A stretch of 64,000 nt of DNA from Notospermus geniculatus (Eukaryota > Nemertea > Pilidiophora > Heteronemertea > Lineidae): positions 1 to 64,000 of the forward strand of contig NMRB01002244.1 of assembly GCA_002633025.1 (NCBI GenBank). Reading direction: 5' to 3'. Both the position numbers and the translations under genes were made by a program. Positions 43,321-55,508 of this stretch are shown here, piece by piece. The notes beneath the pieces were generated by a model. That model searched no databases. It saw only the letters and a program-made list of their open reading frames with translations, and was not told the origin of the DNA. Position 1 is the stretch's first letter. The number at the start of each line of letters is the position of its first letter.

Positions 43321-45355
43321 TAGGGTCCCTCGGGGATTCTCTCTCTTGTCCTGTTTGTCTCTTCTCTAGTGAGGAGGCAGAGGTTGGCCGGAGATTGATG
43401 GAGGCAGGAGATGGATGGCTCCGTGGAAAACCGCTGGGTCAGTCGCCGTATACAGCGACGAGAAGGCAAGTTCGCGGAGTAAGCGGACGATGAGCACCCG
43501 GCGTCGAGTTGACGGTTTCCCCTGGTTCCTCGGTGGGGATAGGGATAAGCAAAGAACGACGACCTCGGTATTTCGATAAACGACAACTTGTTTTCCTCGA
43601 AAAAAAAAATACATGGCTTTCATCAGGGCTGTCTCTATCCCTCGCTCAAATCCCTACGGGGTTCACACACGTGCATCAAGGGGGCGAACTACAGTGTGAC
43701 ACAAAGAATATTCTTATACAACGTATTTTCGCACGACAAGCCTAGCAAAACGTACTCCGCCTCGACATTTTAGAAAAATCGAACGTTTCGGATGCAATCA
43801 TTACATTGATGAGCACTTATGAGATAAAGTAATGCGGGTGGACTCTGTACGAGTTACCACCATTTTATCTTTTGTCATACGACACGAACGAGTTCCCGCC
43901 GATTAATTTCCGAAACTGCGGGGGTCAATGATGGCGGGTGTGACAACAGACTATCACTTAGGAGTCCGTGTCTCCTCCAGGCGAGACGAAAGAACATCTC
44001 CAGCATTTATGAAGCGGAGACTTTGGACAGTCAGAGGGGCGTGTAACCAAGAGCCGCGCCTGTAAGCTCTGAAGTTGCGGGTCCGATTTGTCGTCGGATG
44101 CAGTTATCATGTGCAAGAATGGCGGCACTTCTGCAGCGCTCATGTTCTGCAGGTCGTAAGCTTCTTTATCAATACATTTTATTTGCATACATGAAGTTAT
44201 TGTTTGGAGAAGAATTTCATCATGTGACATCAGCTGTCAATTCTATGCCTGTTTTAATGAAATTCATGGTTTCCTTCAAAGAGGCACTGGAAAATGTATT
44301 CACCCTCAGAGATGTCAGACAATGTGCTTGACTTCACACGCTTAATGCATGACATGCGACATGTGATGTTAGCAGGTCATATCTTAATTTGTTGAAGCCA
44401 CACTGCGGGGGCGAAATGACTGTTTTGATGCCTAGGTATAATAGGTAATGTATTTTCCAAAGGGAAACAACACGCGATGCAGGTATACATGTAGGCCTAG
44501 GGTTTTAGGGGAGAATCATGAATGCGGCTGGAGTTGAGTATCAAAATCCTGATCGGTCACAAACTATATAGGGCGTTGTATTCCAACGAACAGATCCTCA
44601 TATTTCGACAACATTCCTGTCACACAGAAATGTTATAGTTTTGGAAATAGAGACAGCCATTTCTCACGTTTCGTCCCATGTGCGAGGGGTTCGGACGGGT
44701 AAGAGCGCCGTCACCACACTGGTAACATCAGTAGCGTGACAAGGTAGCGCTCCACTGCTCGAGTCATGGCACGGCAAATGTGAACTACGGATGGCTGAAG
44801 TAGCGGGGAGCCATTTCTTCTGACGTTTCACGTTGTAGCATTGTCAGTTACCGCCTCAAGTCACCATCATTATGTCACAAATCCCTTATCGCTTTCAATT
44901 ATCCCAAGATCTCCGATCTGCCCCGCCACTATCAACGGAAAATAATTACCAGGGTATCACCGGATAGGAAATTGCCGATCCTTACAAAATTCCCGCTAAG
45001 CCATCAAGAGGTGGCTTACGATGAGGCGTTATAAGTCGGGCTTTGTAACGCGGCAACGGATCTCAGCAAGTGGAAATTTGTCGCCTGGAGCATTAACATT
45101 GGCTTCTTCATTGTCCACCTCACCCTTTGAGAACTGATGCCACTTTTTTCCTTCGAGAGGTCAATTTGTACACTCGCATTCGTAGAGTCAGGCGCGGATT
45201 CAAGGGGGGGGGGGATCCACCCGACTCGAGCTCCCAACATTTGGTTGACCATGAAAAAAAGCTGTTTTTAGCTCCAATTCCACAGGGTCACTCCACGGCC
45301 AGACAAATGCCGTGACATCCACCAGCTTAGTAGAAGAGGGTCAGGCCTTGAAGGA
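43321..45355. other. intergenic, nothing recognised
   Basis: Mixed composition. GCGCGGATTCAAGG with a poly-G run and GATCCACCC at 45193-45223 resembles a motif common in dispersed invertebrate repeats. The small ORFs show no domain. Confidence 0.45.
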
Positions 45356-45506
45356 TTAAAGCGGACTATTCGCGCGGAGCCAAATATTCCACAGAACAGT
45401 TTCCGGAGCGGCCGCCGCAATGCATTTACCAGTTGTAGTTACGAATAAAACGGGTTGTTTTATTATTTTTGGTTCACTTTGGACAGACGCGAACAATCCG
45501 CTTTAA
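45356..45506. mobile_element. TTAA MITE (AGCGGACTATTCGCG ends)
   Basis: TTAAAGCGGACTATTCGCG and CGCGAACAATCCGCTTTAA are near-perfect inverted ends. 151 bp. Confidence 0.9.
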
Positions 45507-46103
45507 AGCCGCTGAAGTTGTAGGCATGCATAAGAACTGCTACCTTTCGACATATGTACGGAAAATATAAATGTAGGTTGGATGAAATAGACGTATACAA
45601 CAAAATGCAATATAGGCCTACTGGTATTATGATGCGATTACTCATTCTCCCAGGCCCTTGGTCGTAGGCCAAGTTTTGACGCATCAGAACTCACCATCCT
45701 GGAATAAACTCCTTAATTAGCCATCAAAATGTTAATGATGCGATTTTAAAACGCTTTCTGTCACCACCTGTTCGGTCTTCAAATTTATAATGTAATGGAA
45801 AAACGCTCGACATCAATCTTGCTACAATGTCGCCCCAAAATATGTCTCACAGTTGCGTGATCTAGGGCCTAATAGGCTACTTGTCAATTTTTCATCAGAA
45901 TCTAGCAATGTATGTAGACCTACATGGATATGTACAAAGGACCAGTGTATTTTTGCGTCGCTAATAAGAATCTATAGTCCCTTGGGAAAGCATGGTGTCT
46001 GAATATTTCAACATCATGCTATGCTTTTGTTGCTCTTGTACCTGTTCCATGAACTTCCAACCGACAGTCCAAGGATCAGGGATCTTAACCCCCCCCCCCG
46101 GAC

Positions 46104-46247
46104 CTTTAGGCTTCCTTTACATAGAAGTATACGGTATACGAAAACGCCTGTGTTAACAAAGGCTCCAAATGGATTCACGACCGTGAAGCCATTGTTAACC
46201 GGCGTTTTCGAATGTACCGTATACTTCTATGTAAAAGAAGCCTTAGG
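46104..46247. mobile_element. hairpin MITE (CATAGAAGTATACGG arms)
   Basis: TTTACATAGAAGTATACGGT and ACCGTATACTTCTATGTAAA are perfect inverted arms, continuing with CGAAAACGCC and GGCGTTTTCG. A partial second left arm follows at 46249-46304 and ends at an N and a G run. Confidence 0.85.
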
Positions 46248-46248
46248 C

Positions 46249-46320
46249 CCCTATTACATAGAAGTACGGTATACGAAAACGCCGGTTAACAAAGGCTTCA
46301 AATGNGGGGGGGGGGGGGGG
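46249..46320. repeat. truncated second hairpin arm ending at N and a poly-G run
   Basis: TTACATAGAAGTACGGTATA and CGAAAACGCCGGTTAACAAA repeat the left arm of 46104-46247. The N at 46305 and the 15-base G run suggest an assembly join within a palindrome. A C run at 46089-46099 lies on the other side. Confidence 0.7.
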
Positions 46321-46379
46321 TGAATGAGGTCCTTGCTGTTGGTCTGGCGAGGACATGTAATGTAGGCTACTTATAGGCC

Positions 46380-47310
46380 TATAAGTGCACATCACACTAT
46401 TACTGGGACAGAGTGGGGTCAGTTTGATTCGCAGATGTTTCCTTGGCCCCACTGGGGTCAACTGGGTCCCTGGACTAGGTCAGAACAGGTCATCTAAAAA
46501 TATCAATTTTACATAGGCACACAATCATGTATTATACCGGTACACACAGTGTGCAATCACTTGATGCAGGACACAGTCGGTTAAGTTTCAGGGTCACAAC
46601 GAACGCAATAACTGGTACATCCTCGGTAAAATATTCAGCGTTTATGATTTTTAATCATAAGCCGATGATTCATTGGTGTGCAAGTGAAATTAACAGGCCT
46701 AGGTAAATTTCATATTCATTGCGACAAGTTAATCATAATTCAAAACTGAACCCATCCTATGTTAGGTCAGGATTTTGTCGTCGTGCTCTGAAAATACATA
46801 TTTCGAACTTTTGGCTGCTAACTCCATTCTAGTTGCCTTTAATGCGACTGGAGCGCTCTTAATCTCATAATACATGTACCTGACAATATTATATTAAAAT
46901 TTGAAGACCCACCAATGAGACTTCAGCAAAGTCACAGAGCTGTCGTCTATGGCGAAAAAATATGAAATCTAAAAATATGGAAAATATGAAATCTGATAAC
47001 GGACCCTCGCTGTCCTTTCATCAATTCCTGAACAATTTTCCACCCTATTGAGATGGGATTATTAAAATAACTTCACAGAACACGTTCCGATTCATTCGTG
47101 GGACAATTCCGGTCCGTGTGATGGATCACGGTCCGCATTACTACAGGCGGCTGTAATGGTCAATAAAACACAGTCGGCCCTTTAGTTCCCCGTACTCATT
47201 GCCTTTAACGGTTCACTCTTTATTGCAGCATGTCAGATGAACATTTCGACCATGACATCTCCTGCTGGCCTTTCCAAATACAACCGTACGAAACATTCGC
47301 CAAGTAATAG
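46380..47310. other. intergenic, nothing recognised
   Basis: AT-rich; no exon or RNA gene recognised. Confidence 0.45.
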
Positions 47311-47311
47311 A

Positions 47312-47431
47312 GTTTTCGCAAAGCCCTCGAAACGCCCATGCGAACGTCTATTCTTTTGTTCGGTGTTTTTTTCCTGGCATCGAACAATGGGTTTGGCGTT
47401 CGCGTTGGCGTTTCGGGGGCTTTGCGAAAAC
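47312..47431. mobile_element. GTTTTCGCAAAGCC hairpin MITE, copy 2
   Basis: 120 bp, same orientation and length as 27151-27270. Ends GAGTTTTCGCAAAGCC and GGCTTTGCGAAAACTC. Confidence 0.9.
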
Positions 47432-48369
47432 TCTCTGTGTCCCTTCTTCCCGTTATCCATCAGATGGATACAACGGGAATAAAGTCCGGCATACATGATG
47501 ATCAGGATAAAAACTTTCAAACCCTTATACATCGCCAGCTAATAAACTTTGGTTGGCCATAAGCTCAATAGACCAATCCCTGACTCTTCTCTGGTGGAGC
47601 AAAATGGATGATGGTTTACTGAGACAAGAAGTCATCGCGTTAATAAGGTATAATTAGAAATAAGGACATGTTGAGATATAAGGGATCGAAGCAGAGGTCG
47701 GTATCTGCCGATCTCAGCTTATACTTGCTTGATACATGTCTGATACTTAATCCTTGCTAGTCCAAGACGGCGAACTTTTGATGCAAAACAAAGAAAATGA
47801 ATTATAACGTTGACGTTAGTAGCAGACGAGAGATCAAGCTGGCGCCGCGGCGGCGGGAGACGGAGAAAAAAATCATTATGGTTTGTCAACTTTTGCCAGG
47901 ACGCCATTTTGTAATCCACTCGAAATCTCGGCGATCTATCATTCTTGGCAAGAAAGATCGTGATCTTGGCGCGGAAATATAATTGAAAAACCCTCCGCAG
48001 TGCCAAAATTAAACAATGAATTTTGATGCTTTACGATGCTTTTAAACTGAAATTTGATGTGAAATATGTCGGTCAGATAGTGCCACTCCAACCAATGCCC
48101 ACATGTTATAATATCATTCAATGCAACAACAACAAATACAAAACGAATGTTACATTATATGAACAAACTTTCTAGGTACTTGTACTAACTACATGTACAT
48201 TTTAAACGACATTTTTTATATAACATCTTTTTTTGAAAGATATGAAAATGGAATTTTAAATCTTTGTTCATCCAACCTTTCAGAAATTAAATATGAAAAT
48301 CAGACGCGTTGTGAGGGGCGATGTGATTATTTTCAGGCGGTGATGAAGGACTTCGTCAAACTGTTCTGG

Positions 48370-48520
48370 CCTGTCTTGTTAATAGAGAGCTTCTGCAAGC
48401 GTCCGGTTAGGCCATACGACTACGTTTATCTATTGTTTGGGTGCACTCACACAATAGATAAACGTCGTCGTAGAGCCTAACCGGGCGCTTGCAGAAGCTC
48501 ACTTTTGTCCCGACAGGTCA
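48370..48520. mobile_element. hairpin MITE
   Basis: GAGCTTCTGCAAGCG, CCGGTTAGG and ATCTATTGT pair with ACAATAGAT, CCTAACCGGG and CGCTTGCAGAAGCTC. The outer GGCCTGTCTTG pairs loosely with CCCGACAGGTC. Confidence 0.85.
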
Positions 48521-48573
48521 CTAACGGTTAATGTTTTTTATTTCTTCTGTCGGTAGTCTATATAAAACGTAAT

Positions 48574-48606
48574 TATGGTTCCCGATCACTAAGATCGGGA
48601 ACCATA
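48574..48606. repeat. short perfect palindrome
   Basis: ATGGTTCCCGATC, five bases, GATCGGGAACCAT. It leads into TTTTTGGTCATGGTGTCTG and the GT run at about 48630-48655. Confidence 0.8.
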
Positions 48607-48656
48607 TTGTTTTTGGTCATGGTGTCTGTGTATGTGTGTGTGTGTGTGTGTGTGTN

Positions 48657-50041
48657 TTCTATCAGGAATTTTGATTTCTGAGGTAGTTCATCAAGCTTCT
48701 ATCAGGAATTTTGATTTCTGAGGTAGTTCATCAAGCTTCTATCAGGAATTTTGATTTCTGAGGTAGTTCATCAAGCTTCTATCAGGAATTTTGATTTCTG
48801 AGGTAGTTCATCAAGCTTCTATCAGGAATTTTGATTTCTGAGGTAGTTCATCAAGCTTCTATCAGGAATTTTGATTTCTGAGGTAGTTCATCAAGCTTCT
48901 ATCAGGAATTTTGATTTCTGAGGTAGTTCATCAAGCTTCTATCAGGAATTTTGATTTCTGAGGTAGTTCATCAAGCTTCTATCAGGAATTTTGATTTCTG
49001 AGGTAGTTCATCAAGCTTCTATCAGGAATTTTGATTTCTGAGGTAGTTCATCAAGCTTCTATCAGGAATTTTGATTTCTGAGGTAGTTCATCAAGCTTCT
49101 ATCAGGAATTTTGATTTCTGAGGTAGTTCATCAAGCTTCTATCAGGAATTTTGATTTCTGAGGTAGTTCATCAAGCTTCTATCAGGAATTTTGATTTCTG
49201 AGGTAGTTCATCAAGCTTCTATCAGGAATTTTGATTTCTGAGGTAGTTCATCAAGCTTCTATCAGGAATTTTGATTTCTGAGGTAGTTCATCAAGCTTCT
49301 ATCAGGAATTTTGATTTCTGAGGTAGTTCATCAAGCTTCTATCAGGAATTTTGATTTCTGAGGTAGTTCATCAAGCTTCTATCAGGAATTTTGATTTCTG
49401 AGGTAGTTCATCAAGCTTCTATCAGGAATTTTGATTTCTGAGGTAGTTCATCAAGCTTCTATCAGGAATTTTGATTTCTGAGGTAGTTCATCAAGCTTCT
49501 ATCAGGAATTTTGATTTCTGAGGTAGTTCATCAAGCTTCTATCAGGAATTTTGATTTCTGAGGTAGTTCATCAAGCTTCTATCAGGAATTTTGATTTCTG
49601 AGGTAGTTCATCAAGCTTCTATCAGGAATTTTGATTTCTGAGGTAGTTCATCAAGCTTCTATCAGGAATTTTGATTTCTGAGGTAGTTCATCAAGCTTCT
49701 ATCAGGAATTTTGATTTCTGAGGTAGTTCATCAAGCTTCTATCAGGAATTTTGATTTCTGAGGTAGTTCATCAAGCTTCTATCAGGAATTTTGATTTCTG
49801 AGGTAGTTCATCAAGCTTCTATCAGGAATTTTGATTTCTGAGGTAGTTCATCAAGCTTCTATCAGGAATTTTGATAGCTGAGGTAGTTCATCAAGCTTCT
49901 ATCAGGAATTTTGATTTCTGAGGTAGTTCATCAAGCTTCTATCAGGAATTTTGATTTCTGAGGTAGTTCATCAAGCTTCTATCAGGAATTTTGATTTCTG
50001 AGGTAGTTCATCAAGCTTCTATCAGGAATTTTGATTTCTGA
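48657..50041 (+). repeat. 40-bp satellite array, about 34.6 copies
   Basis: The period is 40 bases; the unit contains AGGAATTTTGATTTCTGAGG and TAGTTCATCAAGCTTCTATC. All copies look identical except for a two-base change at 49876-49877. It is preceded by a GT run and an N (48656). The homogeneity implies very recent expansion or homogenisation. The true length may differ, since short-read or clone assemblies collapse such arrays. Confidence 0.97.
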
Positions 50042-51585
50042 AAAACTACAGAATATTTTTGTAATGCTCTCAAAGTACATGTACATGTACATCCCTTAGG
50101 CCTACTATTTACTCGGCTACTTTTTCGCTTTTTATCGAAAATCGTCGAGAAAGCAGAACTCAGAAATTAAGAAAATAATAAATAATTCATTCGATATTGT
50201 TGAGCTCCCCTAGCACTTGATCGGTTAAAGAGGTTGTCATTAATGTCAATAATTGGAATGCTAAAGACTCTTTAACGGTTGACGATGTTTTTCTTCAAGA
50301 GAGTCCTTGCTCAAGTAACACAGTTTCAAATGATCCTATCCATGGTTGCCGCTTCAAAAATAAAAAAAGCGTTTTACTTTTTTTGACGAGGCGTTTAAGA
50401 AGATGATACCTACCTCGAAAATAACCCAACATCAGGTCTCCACAACATCTCCACTGGCACGGTTGTAAAAAAGATGTTACCATAATCTGAAGCTTTCCAT
50501 TGAAGGCGAGAGTCGTACCATGTCTGAAAGATGAAAACATCAGGTAATATACTGGGACCATTTTAGGCCTACAAAACGGTATGTACAGTACATAACGTAC
50601 GTTCATCAGAAACAAATACCGCGAGCAATTTGGTTGATTAAAGTAACACACTGAGCACAGTGGCCTAAAAAAGAGTCATTCATTATGGGTGAGCTGGCCT
50701 TCTCACTAGTAAAATCCACTTTTAGCATTGTTCGATTCGTTCCCAATTTTTCACCCTTCAAGTTCGGTTTCTTGACAAAATTTTCGAGGTTATTTTTGAG
50801 GACGCCTTCTGATTGGTCATACTGGATCACATGATCTCACTATAATTCAGTAAAAAAAGCCGTCATCCTTTTCATTACTTGAGAAATACCCGCGCTGTGA
50901 TACCATTACTACCCTTCGACAGGTATTAAGGTACATGTACTACTAGTATACTTCAACTCATTCTTTTGTGTGTCGCTACCAGTTTCCATGCCTAATTCAT
51001 AATCAACATCATTTAGATTCAAACAGTCTTGTCGTGCAATCCTGATCGGTGTGTAGCCTACACTCGTGAGCAAAGGGGATCACTACATAGATCTTGTGTG
51101 CGGATGCCAGGTCACACTGCGATTGCCTGCGCTACGACGGAACAGTCGGCATCAAGTGTCGTAATAATGGTCAGATCACAAAAATGAAAATGTGTACGAT
51201 CATCGTGGAACAAGCAGCATCAGCGCGCAGGGAATCGTAACCGTGTTCAAATCACCTGCGAACGGATTACGCCCGTCGGGATGACACAGAAATTGAATAG
51301 GTTCAACTCTTGCGATTTGTGATCTTTTTGGTCGGCGACTGATCCCGATCGTCGTAACTGAGACGCAACTGCAGTCATGTCTCACCAGATCGGCGACTGA
51401 TTTGTTCCACGCTGTCGTGCCTCAGGCGCAACGTGATCCGGAAAAGTCAGTCTGCGCCTGTTCTGAGCCATCGCAAGGTCGACCTGACATCCGTATAAAT
51501 GCTCGTTCATACTTCACGCATTGCGCGTCGCGCAAGGGGTCGGCGCAAGTACTCTTTGCGTTTCGCATCGGCGTTCATGCTCAAC
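50042..51585. other. intergenic, nothing recognised
   Basis: No gene recognised. The minus-strand ORF at 50295-50651 (118 codons) has no domain features and no supporting splice structure. Confidence 0.45.
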
Positions 51586-51588
51586 TGG

Positions 51589-52341
51589 CATTAGGGCCAA
51601 TTCATACTTGCTCGCGGACCGTCAAGCGCATGAAACTGATCGCAGGTTTCCAAGGCGTGAATGTGCACACACACTGAAATTGATCATAGTCGGCGTAAAA
51701 TCCGGACGGAGTATGAACCACCCCTTACGCGTCGACTCGGCCGACTCGAGGCCGAGTCCGCCATGCTACTCGCTTCCGTTTATCAATTCATACTTCACGT
51801 GCTACCGGTGCGGAGCCTCGTTTTGCGCAATGGATTCGACAAACGAGGAACGCAACGCGCAAAAAAAGTTAAAGCCGCACAGTATAGACAGATGGGTCAT
51901 AATCGGCGAAGCCTCTAGAGCATAGTTTCGGTCACCCAGCCGCTGTTTCGAATCTGGGGAACGAAATGGCTGGCCGCGCGAGACTACACGCAACATTGGG
52001 GATTCCCCAACCTCGATGCAAGGTAATGCTATAATATGTGGTTCTATCGTAATCATACATTACGCATGCCTGTAAACGAGGTTGCACTATCATTTCGGCC
52101 GTTTTGATAGCGAGTAGCGATGCACACTGTGCGGCTTTAAATTCTAAACAAGTCAAACGGATTCGTTGACGGAATGTACGCGCGCAACAACTGGCCGGGT
52201 GAAATGTGATTAGTGAGTAGTTCAGTGCGCTCACTGCGTTCTCTGGACGCGATTCGTTCCTTGCATAACCATGCCCGTTGCTGGTGCGGCGACTAGATTT
52301 TTCGTTTTTCGGGTCGCCGCGGAAGTATGAATTTGCCTTAA
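51589..52341. mobile_element. outer palindromic element with nested TTAA MITE
   Basis: TTAGGGCCAATTCATACTTG and CGCGG at the left pair with CCGCGG-AAGTATGAATTTGCC at the right, ending in TTAA. The element at 51869-52140 lies within. Confidence 0.7.
51869..52140. mobile_element. TTAA MITE (AGCCGCACA ends), copy 1
   Basis: TTAAAGCCGCACAGTATAGA and GCACACTGTGCGGCTTTAA are inverted ends. The interior (ACAGATGGGTCATAATCGGC, GGTCACCCAGCCGCTG, AATATGTGGTTCTAT) matches 61426-61710 throughout. Confidence 0.9.
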
Positions 52342-52386
52342 GTATGAACTAAGTTACCATAATAAACATAGCGTGCCGCTTTATGC

Positions 52387-52470
52387 AAACCTGGTTCCTC
52401 TGGCCATCGATGGTGGCGCTGACTTATATTCACAATGCCATCTGGAGTAGACCAGTGGAACCAGGCTAAC
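52387..52470. mobile_element. AACCTGGTTCC mini-hairpin, copy 1
   Basis: AACCTGGTTCC ... GATGGTGGCGCTGAC ... GGAACCAGGCTA. Same family as 60545-60631. Confidence 0.7.
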
Positions 52471-52575
52471 ATCCTCTGCCTGCGGCCAGTAGACAGTGCA
52501 GTGAGATATTTTGGTCACATCGTGTGTTTATATTTTTCATATCGATGATTCATGCATGCATGGATCGTGGTATTG

Positions 52576-52794
52576 GGGAGCGCGGTGGCACAATGGTTAG
52601 AGCGTTGCACTCGTGATCGGAAGGTTGCGGGTTCAATCCCTGGCTGTGTCACTATACTCTCAACTGGCCTGAAATGTCCATGTGTGCGCTTGATGGTAGC
52701 TCCCCTTGGTTTCTACAGAAAGGTTTCTGGATTAGGCTGGGTAATAATGTGAAGTGCCTTGACACTTAAATGTAAAAGGCACGATAAGCCCACA

Positions 52795-52824
<30 letters not shown>
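52576..52824 (+). mobile_element. tRNA-derived SINE, well preserved
   Basis: GCGCGGTGGCACAATGGTTA (A-box region) and GGTTGCGGGTTCAATCCC (B-box region) are tRNA-like promoter parts, followed by a 150-base tRNA-unrelated body and a (TTA)n tail at 52797-52824. An older relative is at 26866-27096. Confidence 0.9.
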
Positions 52825-52825
<1 letters not shown>

Positions 52826-53590
52826 TTGTACATACGTAGTGCATCCAGCTGCACTGTCACGCAAAGGGAATTAACCTGCCTGAATGTACGTAAAGGAGTC
52901 TGTAAAGGAGGCAATCTGACCGTATCGACTGTTACGTACCTGTGTCAGGCCGCCAGAGAACTTTATGGTCTGCTCTTGGTTATTCTGCAAAGAATAGAAT
53001 GTTTCCTGAAGTTTGCTACTTCCCGTGTTGTTGTATTATACATGTAAAACAATTATACTTATACCTTCTACAGGATTATACACATTGAATTACATTAATA
53101 TTTTATGTACGTACTTTATGAAATTTCACACCAAAGGCACAGTTGCTTTCCGCAATTGTCAAATAACCATTCGCAGTATTGTGTGATCACCCTCTTAGCC
53201 CAGTGGAATGTTACTTGCCCGCAAACAAAAAAAACTGATAGATACCACATTAAGTATTTGATACAGGGAAAGCTGTTCGTTGATTATGTTCGGTTCATTT
53301 TCTACCTCGGTGCCCGGCGGTCGAACTCCTTTCTGGTAATTTGCCATTAGTTTGGTAATTAGACGCTGTTCGGCGCTGACTGTAATGAGAAAACAAAAAT
53401 GTAATATACATTTTGTAAATAAATATATAATATTGACATGTTTAAAGAGAAAAAAAATAAATAAAAGTTCACTCGCTGAGTGTGGTGTATGGAACTAAGA
53501 AGTAAACTGTGACTTTTGAAAAGTACACTTGCTTGTTTGAGCTGCAAAGATGGACGGTCTGAATGCAGGGAAAGTTCCGCCCAGAAGATT
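52825..53590. other. intergenic, nothing recognised
   Basis: AT-rich, no gene recognised. Confidence 0.45.
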
Positions 53591-53592
53591 TC

Positions 53593-53739
53593 GGGCCGTA
53601 TGCACCAACAAAGATTATCTTGAACTGAGGTTGAGCCACAACTTTTCCATTGTCACTTTACGCCCTGGCAAACTTGAACAATTGAAGCGTTGTGGCTCAA
53701 CCTCAGTTCAAGATAATCTTCGTTGGTGCATACGGCCCT
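53593..53739. mobile_element. hairpin MITE with 50-bp arms
   Basis: GGGCCGTATGCACCAAC, AAGATTATCTTGAACTGAGG and TTGAGCCACAAC pair with complements at 53690-53739. Only about one mismatch was seen, so it is young. Confidence 0.95.
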
Positions 53740-54156
53740 TGGGTTTGTGCTGGAAGGGCTGAAAGGCTAGAAGATTTATATTCTCGACATATAGCAGTTC
53801 GACATATTAAGAAACACGACATCAACTTGTCATCCCAAAAACTGGACTGTGACGAGGTATGAAACACAAACTGAATGGTAGTGGTCAATAAAATGGGATG
53901 ACTTTGACAAGTGAAGAAGTGGCATAATTTTCAGTTTCTTAGAATAAACGGCTTAACACCGTTTCACTTGGTTTATAGTGGAGATCATTCAAAAATTTCG
54001 AAAATCTGAAATCTCGCAATTTTCTTGAGATTTCCACATTTAATAGGATTTTCATGCTTGTAGACAGGAGGGGGATCTTCAACAAATCTACCTTATGTCG
54101 AACACATCGGCCATGTCGGCTGCAGTTCGTGAGAATTCGCCGAAACCTCGAGAGAG

Positions 54157-54399
54157 TAAAGTATGATTCACCCTAACTTTAACATGGCAAAGTGCCAGGC
54201 CTGTGCAACAGAGTGATTAAACCACAAACCACAAACTACAATATTTACCAGTGAAGTAAAGTAAAGTAACCTTGGAGTGTTTGCTGTAGTGACTCTGACG
54301 TCACTAGGTAACAGCGGCATGGATTATTTACCACTGACTTGTGCACGTTTCCAAGCTTGGCACTTTGCCCATGTTGAAGTTGGGGTGAATCATACTATA
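54157..54399. mobile_element. MITE (AGTATGATTCACCC ends)
   Basis: AGTATGATTCACCCTAACTT and AACATGGCAAAGTGCCA pair with TGGCACTTTGCCCATGTT and GGGGTGAATCATACT. Confidence 0.9.
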
Positions 54400-54699
54400 C
54401 AGACTTACTTTTTTCACTTGTCGCAGAAGTCACCTCCTGCACTGCCAACAAGCTAACCAGCACAAATGAAAAAAATATCCTTTTGTCAGACATGTTGCCG
54501 TCTTCAACTTCTCAGAAGTCTGATTGTTTTTTGGCCAGACATGCCGGAGTAATCAAGTGATCGGTGATTGATGTTATCGCTCTTTCGGGAAATGATGCAA
54601 TGAAAAAAAATCAACGTCTCATTCATCCATCTGGAAATCAGACCAAAACCACGGTATCCAGTTCGATAACCTGCGATAGGTCATGAATAGTGCAATGAG

Positions 54700-54878
54700 A
54701 CAATAAGAGCAGTCAGCAGCGCTTATCGCCAAAAGATGGCAGCAGAGTTCCAGCGGACCAATACAAAAGAAATTTCTCCTGATTGGTGCTCGATCAACCA
54801 TGAATGGGTCCGCTAAGGTAATGAATTGGACCGTAGTGACACCTATTAGATCAACTGACTGACAGCTCCTATTGTCCA
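54700..54878 (+). mobile_element. dispersed MITE, partner of 24151-24329
   Basis: CAATAAGAGCAGTCAG and CTGACAGCTCCTATTG are inverted ends, and the whole element matches 24151-24329 in reverse orientation. Confidence 0.85.
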
Positions 54879-55284
54879 TTCATGAACATACTTAAGTCAA
54901 AGTGTGATATTTACCTTTGTGTTGAACAACAAACGATAAGTGTCACACTTAGACTTCAGTAGCTTTTTGACTGTATGCCCTGGACCCTACCACCACCACA
55001 CCAACATTTAAAATAAGAGGAACATTCCCATCAATAAATCCACAGGCAGCCGCCAAGATACTCCCTGTAATATTAGGCATTCTTTTCACACAAAATTTTT
55101 AACTTTTTTCCGGCGAAGTGTATTCCCAAACAATTAAAAGAATCGAGAGTAAAGCAAAATTATTCGAATGAGTCTAAACGTGTGACGAAGCGTTCAGTAG
55201 CAAGGACGGCGAACAGTATCCGCATTTCCCCCTCAGGTATCCAAAACTAGTAGTCTGCCTGCCACTGGATAAAAGAATAGCTAG

Positions 55285-55508
55285 TTAAAGGGACTCTAGA
55301 GGCAGCTTGCTATTGGGCCACTAACAGTACTGCGACTATTTTCTACAGGTGGCGCTAGTAACCATGAACTAATAAATTGTAGACCAAATTTTGACACTGA
55401 TGAAATTTTACTTCAAAAATAATGCCCAAGTTGGATCCTCATGCCACCAATTCTCTGTTAGCAATTGTATCAATATGCACTAAAAAGCTGTTTCTAGAGG
55501 CCCTTTAA
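55285..55508. mobile_element. TTAA MITE (AGGGACTCTAGAGGCAGC ends)
   Basis: TTAAAGGGACTCTAGAGGCA and TTTCTAGAGGCCCTTTAA are inverted ends including TTAA. Confidence 0.9.

Noticed and set aside
48657-50041. CRISPR array or let-7 precursor gene
   Set aside because: The repeats are head to tail without variable spacers, and the unit has no precursor hairpin around the let-7-like nonamer.
51521-51925. 134-codon open frame
   Set aside because: It overlaps a palindromic element and has no recognisable domain or splice sites.
52576-52660. tRNA gene
   Set aside because: A and B boxes are present but the acceptor stem does not pair, and a SINE body with a TTA tail follows.
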